DNA from: Akebia trifoliata
Lineage: Eukaryota; Streptophyta; Magnoliopsida; Ranunculales; Lardizabalaceae
Length of the DNA stretch: 64,000 bases
Assembly: GCA_017979445.1 (NCBI GenBank)
Contig: CM030706.1
Span: 15,610,967-15,674,966 of the forward strand
Direction of reading: 5' to 3'
Under the pieces are notes generated by a model. The model saw only the letters and a program-made list of their open reading frames with translations. It was not told the DNA's origin and ran no database searches. Shown in pieces: positions 35,530 through 46,705 of the stretch. The stretch's first letter is position 1; the number at the start of each line of letters is the position of its first letter. Both the position numbers and the translations under genes were made by a program.

Positions 35530-37950
35530 ACTATCAAAGAAATACCACCGCCTGAGACCGAAAAGTAGATTCAACGTTTTTTAGGCAAAATCTAATATGT
35601 CAGCAGATTCATCGTTCAACTCACCAACGTTTACAAACCTATCTTTAAGCTTCTCAAGAAGAACGAACCAACAGTTCGGAATGAACAATGTCAAAAGGCT
35701 TTCGATCAAGTCAACGAATATCTCTTGAACCCGTCTATTTTGGTTCCACCTACACCAAGTGAACCACTTCTTTTTTATCTTTCAATCACAGAAGAAGCTA
35801 TGGGATTTATGCTTACACAGTATGACAAAGGTAATCGCAAATAAAAGTTTATCTACTATATCAACAAAAAGATGTTAGAGTATGAATGAAAGTATTCAGC
35901 CCTAGAAAAAACTTGTTTTGCACTAGTATGGGTTACTCAGAGACTTCGGCACTATATGTTATGTCATTCAATTATCTTGTTATCTCGGATGGATTCTCTC
36001 AAATATCATTTCCAGAAATCGGCACTGATAGGGAGAACCGCACCATGGTTGTTGTTAACAAAATTTGACATCACACATGTTATGCAGAAATCTATCAAGG
36101 GAAGACTTGTGACAGAATACTTGGCAGATCACCCGATAATAGAAGGAATACGGCCTGTTGATCAGTTCTCAGATGAGAATATCTTGCATGTTGAAGAAGA
36201 ATCACAGAATCAAACATGACAACTATACTTTGATGGGGCCGCCAATCAGAATGGGTATGGAATAGGGGCAGTTCTATTTTCTCCTGAAGGATGCCATATT
36301 TCTATCGCTATTAAATTAGCCTTTTCAAACACCAGTAACACAGTCGAATATGAGGCATGCATCGTTGGGCTTGAAACTACTTTGAATCTGGACATTACTG
36401 AAATTGAAGTATTCGGGGACTCAGGCTTGGTCATACATCAGTCGTTGGAAGAATGGAAGACTAAGGATAAAAATTTGAAGCCTTATCATGAGTATCTATT
36501 AAACTTAGTGAGTAAGTTTAAAACTATTATGTTCCAGCACTTGTCAAGGAAAGATAATAGATTTGCTAACTCTTTAGCCACTCTCTCTTCAATGATCCAT
36601 TTGCCTCCTGGCATGGAATTGAGGTCGATCACTGTCGAAGTCAAAGATAAACCTGCATATTATCATCAGATCAACGTTACTACTCGACTACCTGATGGAA
36701 TGTCATGGTATACAGATGTCAAAAGAGTATTAGAAAAACAAGAATTTTCGGAAGAAGCATCGAGGAAGGAACGACAAATCCTACTAAAATTAGCATCTCA
36801 ATTCATCCTATGCGTAAGAAGTTTATATAAAAGGTCTTATGATAGGATTCATTTATCATGTGTTGATGAAGATCAAGCTGAACAGATAATGGTTGAACTA
36901 CATTCAGGGGACTGTGGTCCTCACATGAGTGGGAAAATGTTGGCTAAGAAAATTATGAGACAAGGGTATTATTGGCCCACGATGGAAACAGATTGTCAGC
37001 ACATGGTCAAGACCTGCTACAAATGCCAAGTACATGCAAACCTCATACATGTGCCACCTTCTCAATTAATTAGTCTGATTTTACCATGACCATTTTCAGT
37101 TTGGGGAATTGACATTATTGGTAAAATATCGCCTAAGGCATCAAACGGGCATGAATACATTCTAGTTGCTATCACTTATTTTACTAAGTGGGTCGAAGCT
37201 GCCTCTTATGATGTCCTCAATGCATCTCGACTTGCAAAGTTTATCCAAACAAACATCATCAGTCGATATGGGGTACCTTCGAAACTGATATCTGATAATG
37301 GATCACACTTTAAAGCCAAAGTTATTACACTGTGTTCAAAGTTCAAAATCTCGCACCACAAATCATCTCCTTACTGCCCTCAGACCAATAGAACAGTCGA
37401 AGCAGTTAATAAGAATCTTAAGACTATCATCAGGAAAATGTGTCAATCACATCGAGATTGATCAGAAAAACTACCATTTGTACTATGGGCATATCGAACT
37501 TCAATTCGATCCTCTACGGGAGCTACTCCCTACTCTTTAGTATATGGCATGGAAGCAGTCTTGCCAATCGAAATGGAAATTTTGTCTCTCAGGGTCTTGT
37601 TGGAAAGTCAGTTACCAGAAGCACATTGGGTTCTTCAATGGTATAAAGAATTAAATTTGATCGAAGAAAAATGACTAAGAGCTCTGTACCATGTGCAGGC
37701 TTATCAGAGAAGAGTCGCCCGTGCATTTAACAAAAAGATCAAGTCCCATCACTTGTAAGTCGGGGATTTAGTACTTAAAGAGAATCAGGCACATATCTTT
37801 GACCCTAGAGGGAAGTTCAAACCAAATTGGGGAGGTTTGTTCATCATCAAGGAAATATTACCAGGAAAAACTGTCAGACTTCAAGACCATGATGGAATTG
37901 AATTACCAGAACCAATCAACCTTGACCAAATCAAACGATACAACATCTAA
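35530..37950 (+). pseudogene. Element 2 pol: RT end, RNase H, archaeal-like RNase H, integrase
   Basis: One frame runs from 35530 to the natural stop at 37948 with no frameshift. Landmarks are an RT thumb-like FLGKI..SRF segment, the RNase H TCFALVW segment, RMDSLKYHFQKSALIG, then the second RNase H (YFDGAANQNGYGIGAV at about 36226, EYEACIVGLE, FGDSGLVIHQ, LSRKDNRFANSLATL). The integrase zinc region has both His and both Cys (ELHSG..GPH, CYKC). The core has Asp (GIDIIG), Asp (ISDNGSH) and Glu (TVEAVNK). In-frame stops are at 35566, 35593, 35842, 35887, 36217, 37087, 37459, 37672 and 37756. The extra RNase H supports the Tat lineage. Confidence 0.9.
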
Positions 37951-39293
37951 GGAGGCCATCTTTGGCCTAATCAATTCTCCTATTACCCAGTCCAATATAT
38001 CCTTTCTCAACCCCTTTGCAGCTTTTTCAAAAGAAAAATACATTTTTCCTTCTTAATCACCCAACTTAGGGGAGGTAAAAATTCGAATTATGTTTTAGTC
38101 TGATCTCAAAATTCTATGGTACGTAGGCAACCTAAGAAATTACTTCAGGCCCGACCACATCAAAAATATATATGTATATATTGTCAAAGTGAAAAAAAAA
38201 AATCAAAGAAAAAGAGAAAAATGCCACACAAGGGGCATTCGGGTTTTTGAGCCTTAAAATTCCTTTTCTTTTTATACCTAGTCCTAAGCCTACCTATAAA
38301 AGTCCTCCTAAGTACTGTGTGTAAAAGTCAAGGAAGGTAGCAAAACATGACTAGACAAAAACTTTAGAAGTTCAGAAGAAAATTAAGCCTGCTAAGTAGA
38401 AAACCCCAAAAGGACGATTTAGGTAAAAATTAAGGCAAGCTCGCAAGGTTGAAAATCTGAAAGAACGGTTTTGGCAACAATCAGAGTAGAGAAAAAAAAA
38501 AAAGCTCGCTAGTTTGAAAACCTGAAAGGGCAATCTAGGCAAAAGTTAAAGCAACAAAGAAAAATAAAAAAAATCTCCGGAGAGTTTAAAAGTTAAGAGC
38601 GGTTCGAGCTGAAACATCAAAAATCCGAATAATCAAGTTTAATACTTAGCTTAAACTAGGCATGGACTCAGAAGCCACAAGTATCTTTTCTATGATCGAT
38701 CTAAAAACTTTTGCTTCCCCAAGTAACCAAGGGAGAGAATGGTGAATTCTATGATGAGTCTCAAAAGAAAATATTTTGTTCTCTTGAGCCTGACTCAAAA
38801 TCTTTAATAAAATTAATCAAAATTAAAAGTTGGATCTTTATTGTGCTTATGATAATCAAATATTTCAAACCTTCATACAAGGGGCACCTTCTTTCTTATT
38901 TGATATGTAGTTTCCCCCTTATACTAGGCGCATTTTTTTTTTAAAATTTTTGCATGATGTGTTCAATTATTTCTAATGCAATGTTTCCTGTCAAACTAGG
39001 GGCATTTTATTTTTAAGGTTGAGCAATGTTAATCCTAAAAGATAAAAGGAATCCCAAACTTAAGGTTACCATCTTGATAATAATTTTTCGAAAACCCTTG
39101 AGGTTCAAAAGAAATAAAAACTCAGGTTTTAAATTCATAAAACTTTTGGATAAAATCTTGAAGTTCAAACAAAAGCGTTTATGATCTCATATATATATAT
39201 ATAGTTCAATACTCTTTCGCCCTGAGTAGGTAAAGTAAAACTCTTAGATCCATTCATTATTTCCTAGAATTGTCGATTCTTTTTTGAATTATG
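37951..39293 (+). other. 3' UTR of element 2
   Basis: Noncoding and colinear with 2726-4039 and 31716-33039. It includes the CAAGCTCGCAAGG repeats (38385-38560), an (AT)n run at 39188-39202, and a single degenerate 51-bp array unit at about 39208-39245. Confidence 0.6.
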
Positions 39294-39822
39294 TTGCTAC
39301 CAAGGATTAACTTGGATTTTGCCCAGTTACTGCCAAGGGTTAGCTTGGATTTTGCTCAGATGCCGCCAAGGGTTAACTTGGATTTTGATTAGTTTCCGTC
39401 AAGGGTTAACTTGGATTTTGATTAGTTGCCGTCAAGGGTTAACTTAGATTTTGCTCAGTTGCTGCCAAGAGTTAGCTTGGATTTTGCTCAATTGCCGCCA
39501 AGGGTTAGCTAGGATTTTCGCCAGTTACCGTCAAGGATTAACTTGGATTTTGCGCAGTCGCCGCCAAGGGTTAACTTGGATTTTGCTCAGTTGCCACCAG
39601 GGGTTAACTTGGATTTTGCTCAGTTGCCGTCAAGGGTTAGCTTGGATTTTTCTCCGTTGCCGCCAAGGGTTAACTTGGATTTTCCTCAGTTACCGCAAAG
39701 GGTTAACTTGGATTTTGTTAAGATACCATTGAGGGCTTTGTTGGAATTTTGCTCAGAGGTTGTCGAAGGCTTTCTCGGAATTATGCTCAGATACCATCGA
39801 GGGTTTTCTCGGAATTATGCTC
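39294..39822 (+). repeat. 33-bp tandem array, about 16 units
   Basis: The unit is 33 bp with the core GGTTAACTTGGATTTTGCTC. About 13 close units run to 39720, then three 34-bp diverged ones. Because 33 is a multiple of three, all frames can stay open, giving spurious ORFs of 93 and 101 codons with an 11-residue period. It lies between the 3' UTR and the PPT. Confidence 0.92.
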
Positions 39823-40170
39823 AAATTTATGCTCAGTTTTATATTTAGATTTTACGTAATTTATGCTCAGATCTAGCTCAGACCATCTTTGAGATTTATC
39901 TCAGATTTCAAGTACACAATTGTACACATTAGTCAAGGAGAATTTTTTAAAATTCAAGGATCTGACACCGTCAGTGAGAGTTCGCGCTCAAGGATCTAAC
40001 AAATTTTTAGTTCGGGGAGAGTTTTATCTTCAAGAATCCGAACATCTTAACGAATTGCTAAATAAGGCTGCAAAATGAACTGTCACTAGCTTTGGCATTC
40101 TAATATCGCTTTATCTACCAAAATAGATTTGCTATCTAGTTTTCTCAACCCTCTGCCAATGAGGGGCATT
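39823..40170 (+). other. 3' end of element 2 internal region with PPT
   Basis: It matches 8036-8420. The PPT-like GAGGGG (40161-40166) lies four bases before LTR F. Noncoding. Confidence 0.7.
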
Positions 40171-41961
40171 TGTAGACACCCCATTTTTTCACTCACCTGA
40201 TTAATCAACTCGTCAAACCGATCGCTACGGTTCCCAATGATGGATGATTATTCCATTGTTATATTTTGTTGCTAGATAAGTTTCAGAAATTCAGATGAGG
40301 TATCTCAAACTAACAAAATTATAGAAATCACGCTACGCTAGGAAAATATAACCCCAAAAACATAGAAATCATCATTTTTCAGATAAAAAGAAGCTTCACG
40401 ATAAAAATCACTAAAAATGACCAAATTACAAAAATACCCCTAACTTTAAAACATCCCTAGAGCCTACATTACACTTAGGAAAATCCTTTCAAACACATGA
40501 AACAACAAATCAAAATCAAATAAATCATTTCGCCAATTTTCACAAATTTTGATAAAATTACGAAAATGTCCCTCATAAAGTTCATGACCATTTCGCACAA
40601 AAAATTTCATAAATGACAAAAATCAATATTCCCATTAAATTTCTTACGAAAAATCGATTCCAAAACATCTTGAAACATTAAAAAATGACTTAAAACATAA
40701 AAAATCCTTTCCGAGGATAAAATGATAATTTTATAATTTTAATAATTAAAAATTCTGAAATTAATAATTAAAACATTAATTAATGTAAAGTGAAATCCTA
40801 ATTAAAATTCAATTCAATCAAGTAAGAGTTAACTCAAAATCCTAAAGTCAAGTCAATCAAGTAAGATTTAAGTCAAAATCCTAAAGTCAAGTCAATCAAA
40901 TAACACTTAAGTCAAAATCCTAAAGTCAAATCAATCAAGTGACACTTAAGTCAAAGCCCTAAATTCTAGTCAATCAAGTAAGACTTAAGTCAAAACCCTA
41001 AATTCTAGTCAATCAAGTGAGACTTAAGTCAAAACCTTAATCAATCTAATAAGACCAAAGTCAAAACACTAATAGAATTCTAATTAAACTCTAAAACCAT
41101 CTAAAAAAATTCTAATTAAACTCTACAACTATCTAAAAGAAACCTAATTAAATTTTAAAACTATCTAATAGAATTCTAATTAAACTATAAAACTATTTAA
41201 TGTAAATCTAATTAAACACAAACTCTATTTTAAAATAATTCTAATTAATCACTAACTCTATTTAAAAATAATTCTAATTAAACACTAACTTTATCTAAAA
41301 TAATTCTAATTAAATACTAATTCTATCTAAAAAGCACTTAAAAAAATCTATAAATAAGGGTCTTTACAACCTATTTTTGTATAAAAAAATAAACCCTAAG
41401 AAAAGTAGGTCAAAAAGCTTCCTAGCTTCCCATAAACCCTAATTTTGAAGTCCTAACTCCTTACCTAACACCCATACCCCAACTTTAGCTCAAAAAGCAC
41501 CTATAAATCTTTCAAAAACACCTAGAAATCCATAAATAAATCAAAAAAAAAAAAATTCAGATCTAAGAAGGAGGTACTTCGCCTTGGAGGTCTAAAGCGA
41601 ATCTAGTGACAGAAGGAAGCAAGGAGTGCTGTATGGAGAGCAGTTCTATCAGATCTGAGGGAACAAAATCATTGCATTCGTAAAGGTAAATATTTTTATT
41701 TTTTATTATTTAGGTCTTTTTAGCAATGTGATTTTATTTGGGAATTAGGAGAGACCGGCGTTTGCCGGGCGGGATTGGTGCCTAACACCTTCCAACACCG
41801 TGATGTGAACCCCAGACTCATTGTTTTTTTTAGTAGATTAGTTATTTTTTTATCCGTTTCGAGTCGATGTTCGGTTCCTAGACCGTAATAACTAGGTGGC
41901 GACTCTCAAACCTCAAAGTCAAAAGTGGATCCAAGCACCCCGCGGGTCGAGGGCACTTTCA
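40171..41961 (+). repeat. LTR F: complete 3' LTR of element 2
   Basis: It starts TGTAGACACCCC and ends GGGCACTTTCA (1791 bp, the longest copy here). U3 arrays occupy 40810-41050 (39-bp type) and 41080-41340 (ATTCTAATTAAACTCTA type). TATAAATA is at 41349-41356. The U5 GAGACCGGCGTTTGCCGGG segment is at 41749. It is the best reference copy in the window. Confidence 0.93.
41349..41356 (+). promoter_or_regulatory. TATA box of LTR F
   Basis: TATAAATA followed by AGGGTCTTTACA, in the conserved U3 position. Confidence 0.6.
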
Positions 41962-41966
41962 ACAAG

Positions 41967-43680
41967 GAGGTAATAGATTTCCTTAAGCTAAGTAAGAAAA
42001 GTGAATATAGCCTCATAGAGCAATTGAACAAAGTACCAGTTGAGGTATCATTACTAGGGTTGTTACAAAGCGTAGAGAAGGATAGAGATGCACTATTCAA
42101 GGTTTTCAACGAGTCATAAAGAATAGAAGCCACCTCACTCGAGCAATTGGGTAAGATGATTGGAATGATCATATCATCGAACGTTATCACATTCACGAAA
42201 ATGAATTCACACCAAATGGTTGTGGTCACATAGAACCACTATATATCGTAGTGATGTGCAAAGGTATAATCATTGCTCGCATGTTTCTATATAATGGGTC
42301 TATATTGAATGTCTATCCTTATGCAACTTTGAAGAGATCTTGAAGCTTTTGTTGATTTACCAGTCATAATAGGACCCTATACATTCCAAATCAGTTTTGA
42401 AGTGATAAACATGCTAATTATTTTCATATTTCTTTTCAAAAGGTCATGGATCCATCCGGTTAGGACAGTGCCATCAACTCTTCACCAGAGGGTAAAGTTT
42501 AACATCAACCAAGAAAGTGTTTACGTGAAAGTAGAAACTTTATTTCCTACAAAAATATCTTTGGATGTGCCATACATAGATATTGAAGGGGTGAGTGAAC
42601 AACTCATGTATCACGCCTTTTAATTCAAGTCAGTTAGTCACATTCTAGAAGGTATAGAAGTCAAGAAGACAAGTTCATCACCAACTATAATGATAATAAG
42701 AAGGGTGATGAAACAGTCCGGATTTCGTCCAAGGAAAGGGTTAGGGAAGGTAAATCAAGATAGAGCTAGGATCATTTGAACTTAGAAAGCCATGTCATGG
42801 TTCAGCCTTGGTTACAAGCCCATCTAGAAGGATAGGCAAACAATAGAGGAAAAAAAGAAAGAGCTCAAGCTAGCAAGGATGGAGCATCGGGAACCTAAGA
42901 TCTAGGATCTTGGGGAGTTTCTTTACATCAGAAAAACATTCCCCATGTTGGATTATACAATGATAAGTGAAAATGGCCCAACTGATGACTAACAAATGCA
43001 GCTACTACCACAAGGTCAAAAAGAGCCAAAAGTACTCCCCTAACATGATCTTTCTCTTGAGGAAGACATCAATAGCTTATTCAAGGAAGACTTCGGGCAA
43101 AAAGAGCCTGTAAAAATGGATGACGCCAGCAATGATAGTTTTTTATTCACACCTAGTGTGTACTGGGATTCTATTGTAAACCTACCTCTAGGAGTGGTAG
43201 CATTATTAGATGACCATTACAATTCTATGATGGTTATCAAGACTGAGTCAGGGAAAGCTCCTTCCCCCTCAATAGTCTACTCTACGAAAGAAACGAATGT
43301 TCTTCGCAAATGCGACATTGTCACTGTCACCTTATAAGTTGCTATGGCCTCCAAAAAAATGTTTTTAATTTTGCACTCGCCACCCGAGGATCCTAATAGA
43401 CTTTCATTCTCGGAAGGTAATTGTTTAGAAGGTCCACCTTTAATAATAAAATCTCAAAAATATTCAAAAAATAAAAAACATGCAAAGTTTTCTAAGCCAG
43501 GAAATATGGGATTAAATGATTGCTACTTCGAAGCCAACTTTGATCTCATGGAGATTGAAGAAGAGTTTAGTACACAAGAAGATGATATGCCAAAATAACT
43601 AAAAAAACTTATACTTCGTCATGAGGAAGAGCGTCAAGCGAATGTTGAGGAAACAGACTGAGTAAATCTCAAATCCAAAG
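41967..43680 (+). pseudogene. Old Ty3/gypsy gag-protease and linker (element 5)
   Basis: VIDFLKLSKKSEYSLIEQL, LLGLLQSVEKDRDALFKVF and MIISSNVITF segments match the region upstream of the protease in Tat-like polyproteins. A protease-like stretch follows (about 42250-42620) with the strand around ..SWIHPVRTVPSTLHQRVKF, but the catalytic D-S/T-G is lost in a decayed segment near 42290. A GLGK-type segment (about 42730) and an acidic linker (43080-43600) lead to RT. The frame runs upstream across element 2: codons on both sides of the acaag TSD join. Many stops and frameshifts are present. Confidence 0.65.
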
Positions 43681-45760
43681 ATGACCCAAAAATAGTCAAA
43701 ATTGGATTGCTTCTAATCCCAACCCAAAAGATCGAAATGATTGAATTCTTTCGATAGTACCAAGATGTGTTTACATGGTCCTATCAGGATATGCCTGGAC
43801 TTTATACTGATCTTGTAGTACATCGTCTACCCATTCTTCCCAATGTAAGGCCGATCAAATGGAAAATGAGAAGATTGAAACTAAAATGAACTCTTAAATT
43901 TGAAAACAAGGTGACGAAACAGATTCAAGTAGGATTTTTAGTAATATATACTTATCCAGAATGGCTCACAAACATAGTATCAGTACCGAATAAAGATGGT
44001 AAAGTAAAGATGTGTGTAAACTACTGAGACTTGAACAAAGCTAGTCCAAAAGATGACTTCCCACTCTTGCATATCGACATACTCGTCGATAACACAATAG
44101 TCATGCATGCTCTCGTTTATGGATGGTTTCTCTGATTACAATCAAATCAATATGGAAAAAGAAAACCAAGAGAAAACTATATTTAGCATACCTTGGGGTA
44201 CTTTTCAGTACTTGATTATGCCTTTTGGTATCAAGAATGTTGGGACAACCTATTAGTGAGCCATGACCATTCTCTTGTATGATATGATTCATAAAGAAAT
44301 AGAGGTCTATGTGGATTATATGATCGCTAAGTATGATTTGGAAGAAGATCACCTCGTCAACCTACACAAAATATTTGATCACCTGAGGAAGTTCAACTTA
44401 AGGCTTAATCTTTCAAAGTGTGTATTTGGGAAAACTTCAAAAAAGTTATTAGGTTTCATCATAAGCCAAAGACGTATTGAAATAGATCTAGCTAAAACAA
44501 ACATAATCATTGAAATGCCAGCACCAAAGACAAGAAAAAATACGAGGTTTTTTGGGAAAGATTTAGTACATCAACAGGTTTATCACAAAACTTACATCAA
44601 TTTGTGAACCTATTTTCAAATTGTTAAGGAAAAATGAATCTTTAAAATGGAACAACAACGACTAAGGGGCATTCAACAAAATTATGCATTTTTTGTTGAA
44701 TCATCTACTCTTAGTTCCTCCTACCTAGGGAGACCTCTATTAATATACCTGTTGGTATTTTTAACATCCATAGGATGTGTACTAGAACAACATGACGAAA
44801 AGGGTTACAAGAAAAGAGTCATATACTATCTCAACAAAAAGTTAATGAATTACGAGACAATGTATTATCCGTTTGAGAAGACATGTAGCGCCCTAGTTTG
44901 GGTATTTCAAAGCTTATGCCATTATTTGTTAAACTATAAATACAACTTATTGCTTGGATGGATCCATTAAAGTACTTGTTTTAGAAACCTGCACTCACCG
45001 GTCGCATTGCCAAGTGGCAACTATAACTATTAGAGTTCGATATCGAGTATGTCAAGCAAAAGGCAATCAAAGTGTAGACTATAGTTGACCATCTAGCAAA
45101 ACACCCTCTTTTAGAATACGAATCGTTGAAGACCAAATTTTCAAATGAAGTAATTTTTTTTTTCATAAACAGAGGAAGATGAAGACAAACCAAGGTGGAA
45201 ACTATACTTTGATGGTACAGTCAATCAAAAAGATAATGCGATCATAGTTGTTTTAGTGAAGCTTGATGGATTGCATGTGCCCATAGCAATCAGGCTACGT
45301 TTCCCATATTTGGGGACTCCAGTCTAGTTGTTTACCAGAGTACCAGAGAATGGTAAACACAAGAATAGAGATTGGTACCTTACCATGAGTACATCGAATA
45401 ACTAAGTATTAATTTTTCTTAGATCACTTTCAATTACATGCCAAGGGCCAAAACTAATTTGTAGACGTACTTGCAACCTTGGCCTCCATGATCAAAGTCA
45501 CTGAAGAAACAACTATTGATTTCTTAAAGATAGGAATTCAGGATGAGCCAACTTATTGTTTACCAATTGAGATACAGGATACATAAATGAAAACTCCATG
45601 GTTCTTCAACATAAAGACTTATTTAGAAAATAAAACCTACCTTCTAAAGGTTACAAAAGTTGAAAAGAAAACTATGGGGTCAGATTTTGATAAACGATGC
45701 TGATGGACTCTACCTCATAGATCAGAAGTCCCTCCCTCCTCCTTCTCAACACTAGCACTG
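43681..45760 (+). pseudogene. Old Tat-like RT, RNase H and second RNase H (element 5)
   Basis: RT entry YQDVFTWSYQDMPGL lies near 43760, followed by PEWLTNIVSVPNKDGKVKMC near 43955 and LNKASPKDDFPL. The catalytic box reads YVDYMIAK (near 44310) in place of YVDD, so the second catalytic Asp is replaced. KLLGFIISQRRIE, a thumb segment and RNase H pieces (INKKLMNYE, MDPLKYLF..PALTGRIAKWQL near 44960) follow. A decayed second RNase H (ALYFDG-like at 45208, FGDSSLVVYQ at 45312) comes last. No integrase is seen. It is clearly inactive. Confidence 0.75.
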
Positions 45761-46705
45761 ACATAGTACCTACTAAAAACTCTTCAATGCTCAAATTAGA
45801 GTAATGAAGGAATAATTAATAATACTAGTTAAACTCCCAATCGGCCTAAAGATCCTTAAGACTATACATCTTGTGTTATTTATAGATATTTCCTCTAAAT
45901 CAAAGTTTCCCCTTCTCACGAGAAATAATCTCGAAGAATCTCCTAATTTTGAGGACCTCAAACGGAATGGGGATCTTTGGGATTGAATATGTTATACTAG
46001 GGAGATCTCTGGGCTTGACGTGCGTACATCAAGATTACAAGTATTTTTTGACTAGGTATACCTTGCTTGGCAAGCCAGGCCTGATTCAATGTTATGCTGT
46101 TTTTCTAGCTAAGACAGGTGCTCTCTACCTTAGTCTGCTTTTCTACTAGGTGGCATTCTGTATGATGATCTGCACATGGTACCACTTAACAGGCTGGACA
46201 CATGTACGGCCTAGATGAGTGTACAGGTATTACCCTCTATAATTACCCCCTCTTGAGGAGACATGAAGTCTTGCCATCTTCTCGAGACAAGTATATTCTT
46301 TTGATTGGCTGTCATGATTCTCTATCATTATTTTGACTCTTAATGAATCAACATATTCAATGCAATATCATTTCAAATTTTTTTATGGTAGACATAAATT
46401 ATCTCTTATCTGTGGCCATCCACGTGCCCTACTAAAATTCATACTGCACCCCAGGCTGTGACGGTTAGGTTGGATTAGGCTATTCTCTCAGGCATATGTA
46501 CTTCTTTAAGCTTTCCTATAACTAAGGGACTTACACCACTTTCTTCGCCTACTGTGTTATTATCTTTGTGATCTTCATATTTTAGTACTTACAACATTTT
46601 CTTTCTCTCTTTTTCTCTCTCTACTTCATTGCGATCTTTACCTCTTTCAAGTTGAGGTAATCTTCTATTCTTTTATTTTCTTTTTTCTACAAACTTAATA
46701 TCTCA
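45761..46705 (+). other. Upstream region of the coiled-coil ORF, no gene seen
   Basis: AT-rich, with a TTATTTATAGATA box near 45877 and a pyrimidine-rich leader (46590-46660) before the ATG at 46706. A GTTGAG|GTAATC donor-like site near 46655 may mark a 5'-UTR intron. The short ORF at 45949-46149 has no domain I recognise. This could be the promoter or LTR remnant of the following ORF. Confidence 0.35.

Larger units (their letters stand above)
34280..41961 (+). mobile_element. Element 2: Tat-like LTR element with TSD acaag
   Basis: Both ends are defined: TGTAGACACC at 34280 and CTTTCA at 41961, flanked by acaag at 34275-34279 and 41962-41966. The 5' LTR is cut at 35529 and joined directly to RT. 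LTR U5, PBS, gag, protease and most of RT are therefore deleted. RNase H, a second archaeal-like RNase H and integrase remain. The 3' UTR, a 33-bp array, the PPT and the 3' LTR follow. It inserted into an older gag region, because the flanks rejoin in frame across the TSD. Confidence 0.92.

Noticed and set aside
39451..39848. ORFs of 93 and 101 codons with an 11-residue repeat
   Set aside because: They are products of the 33-bp tandem array, which keeps several frames open.
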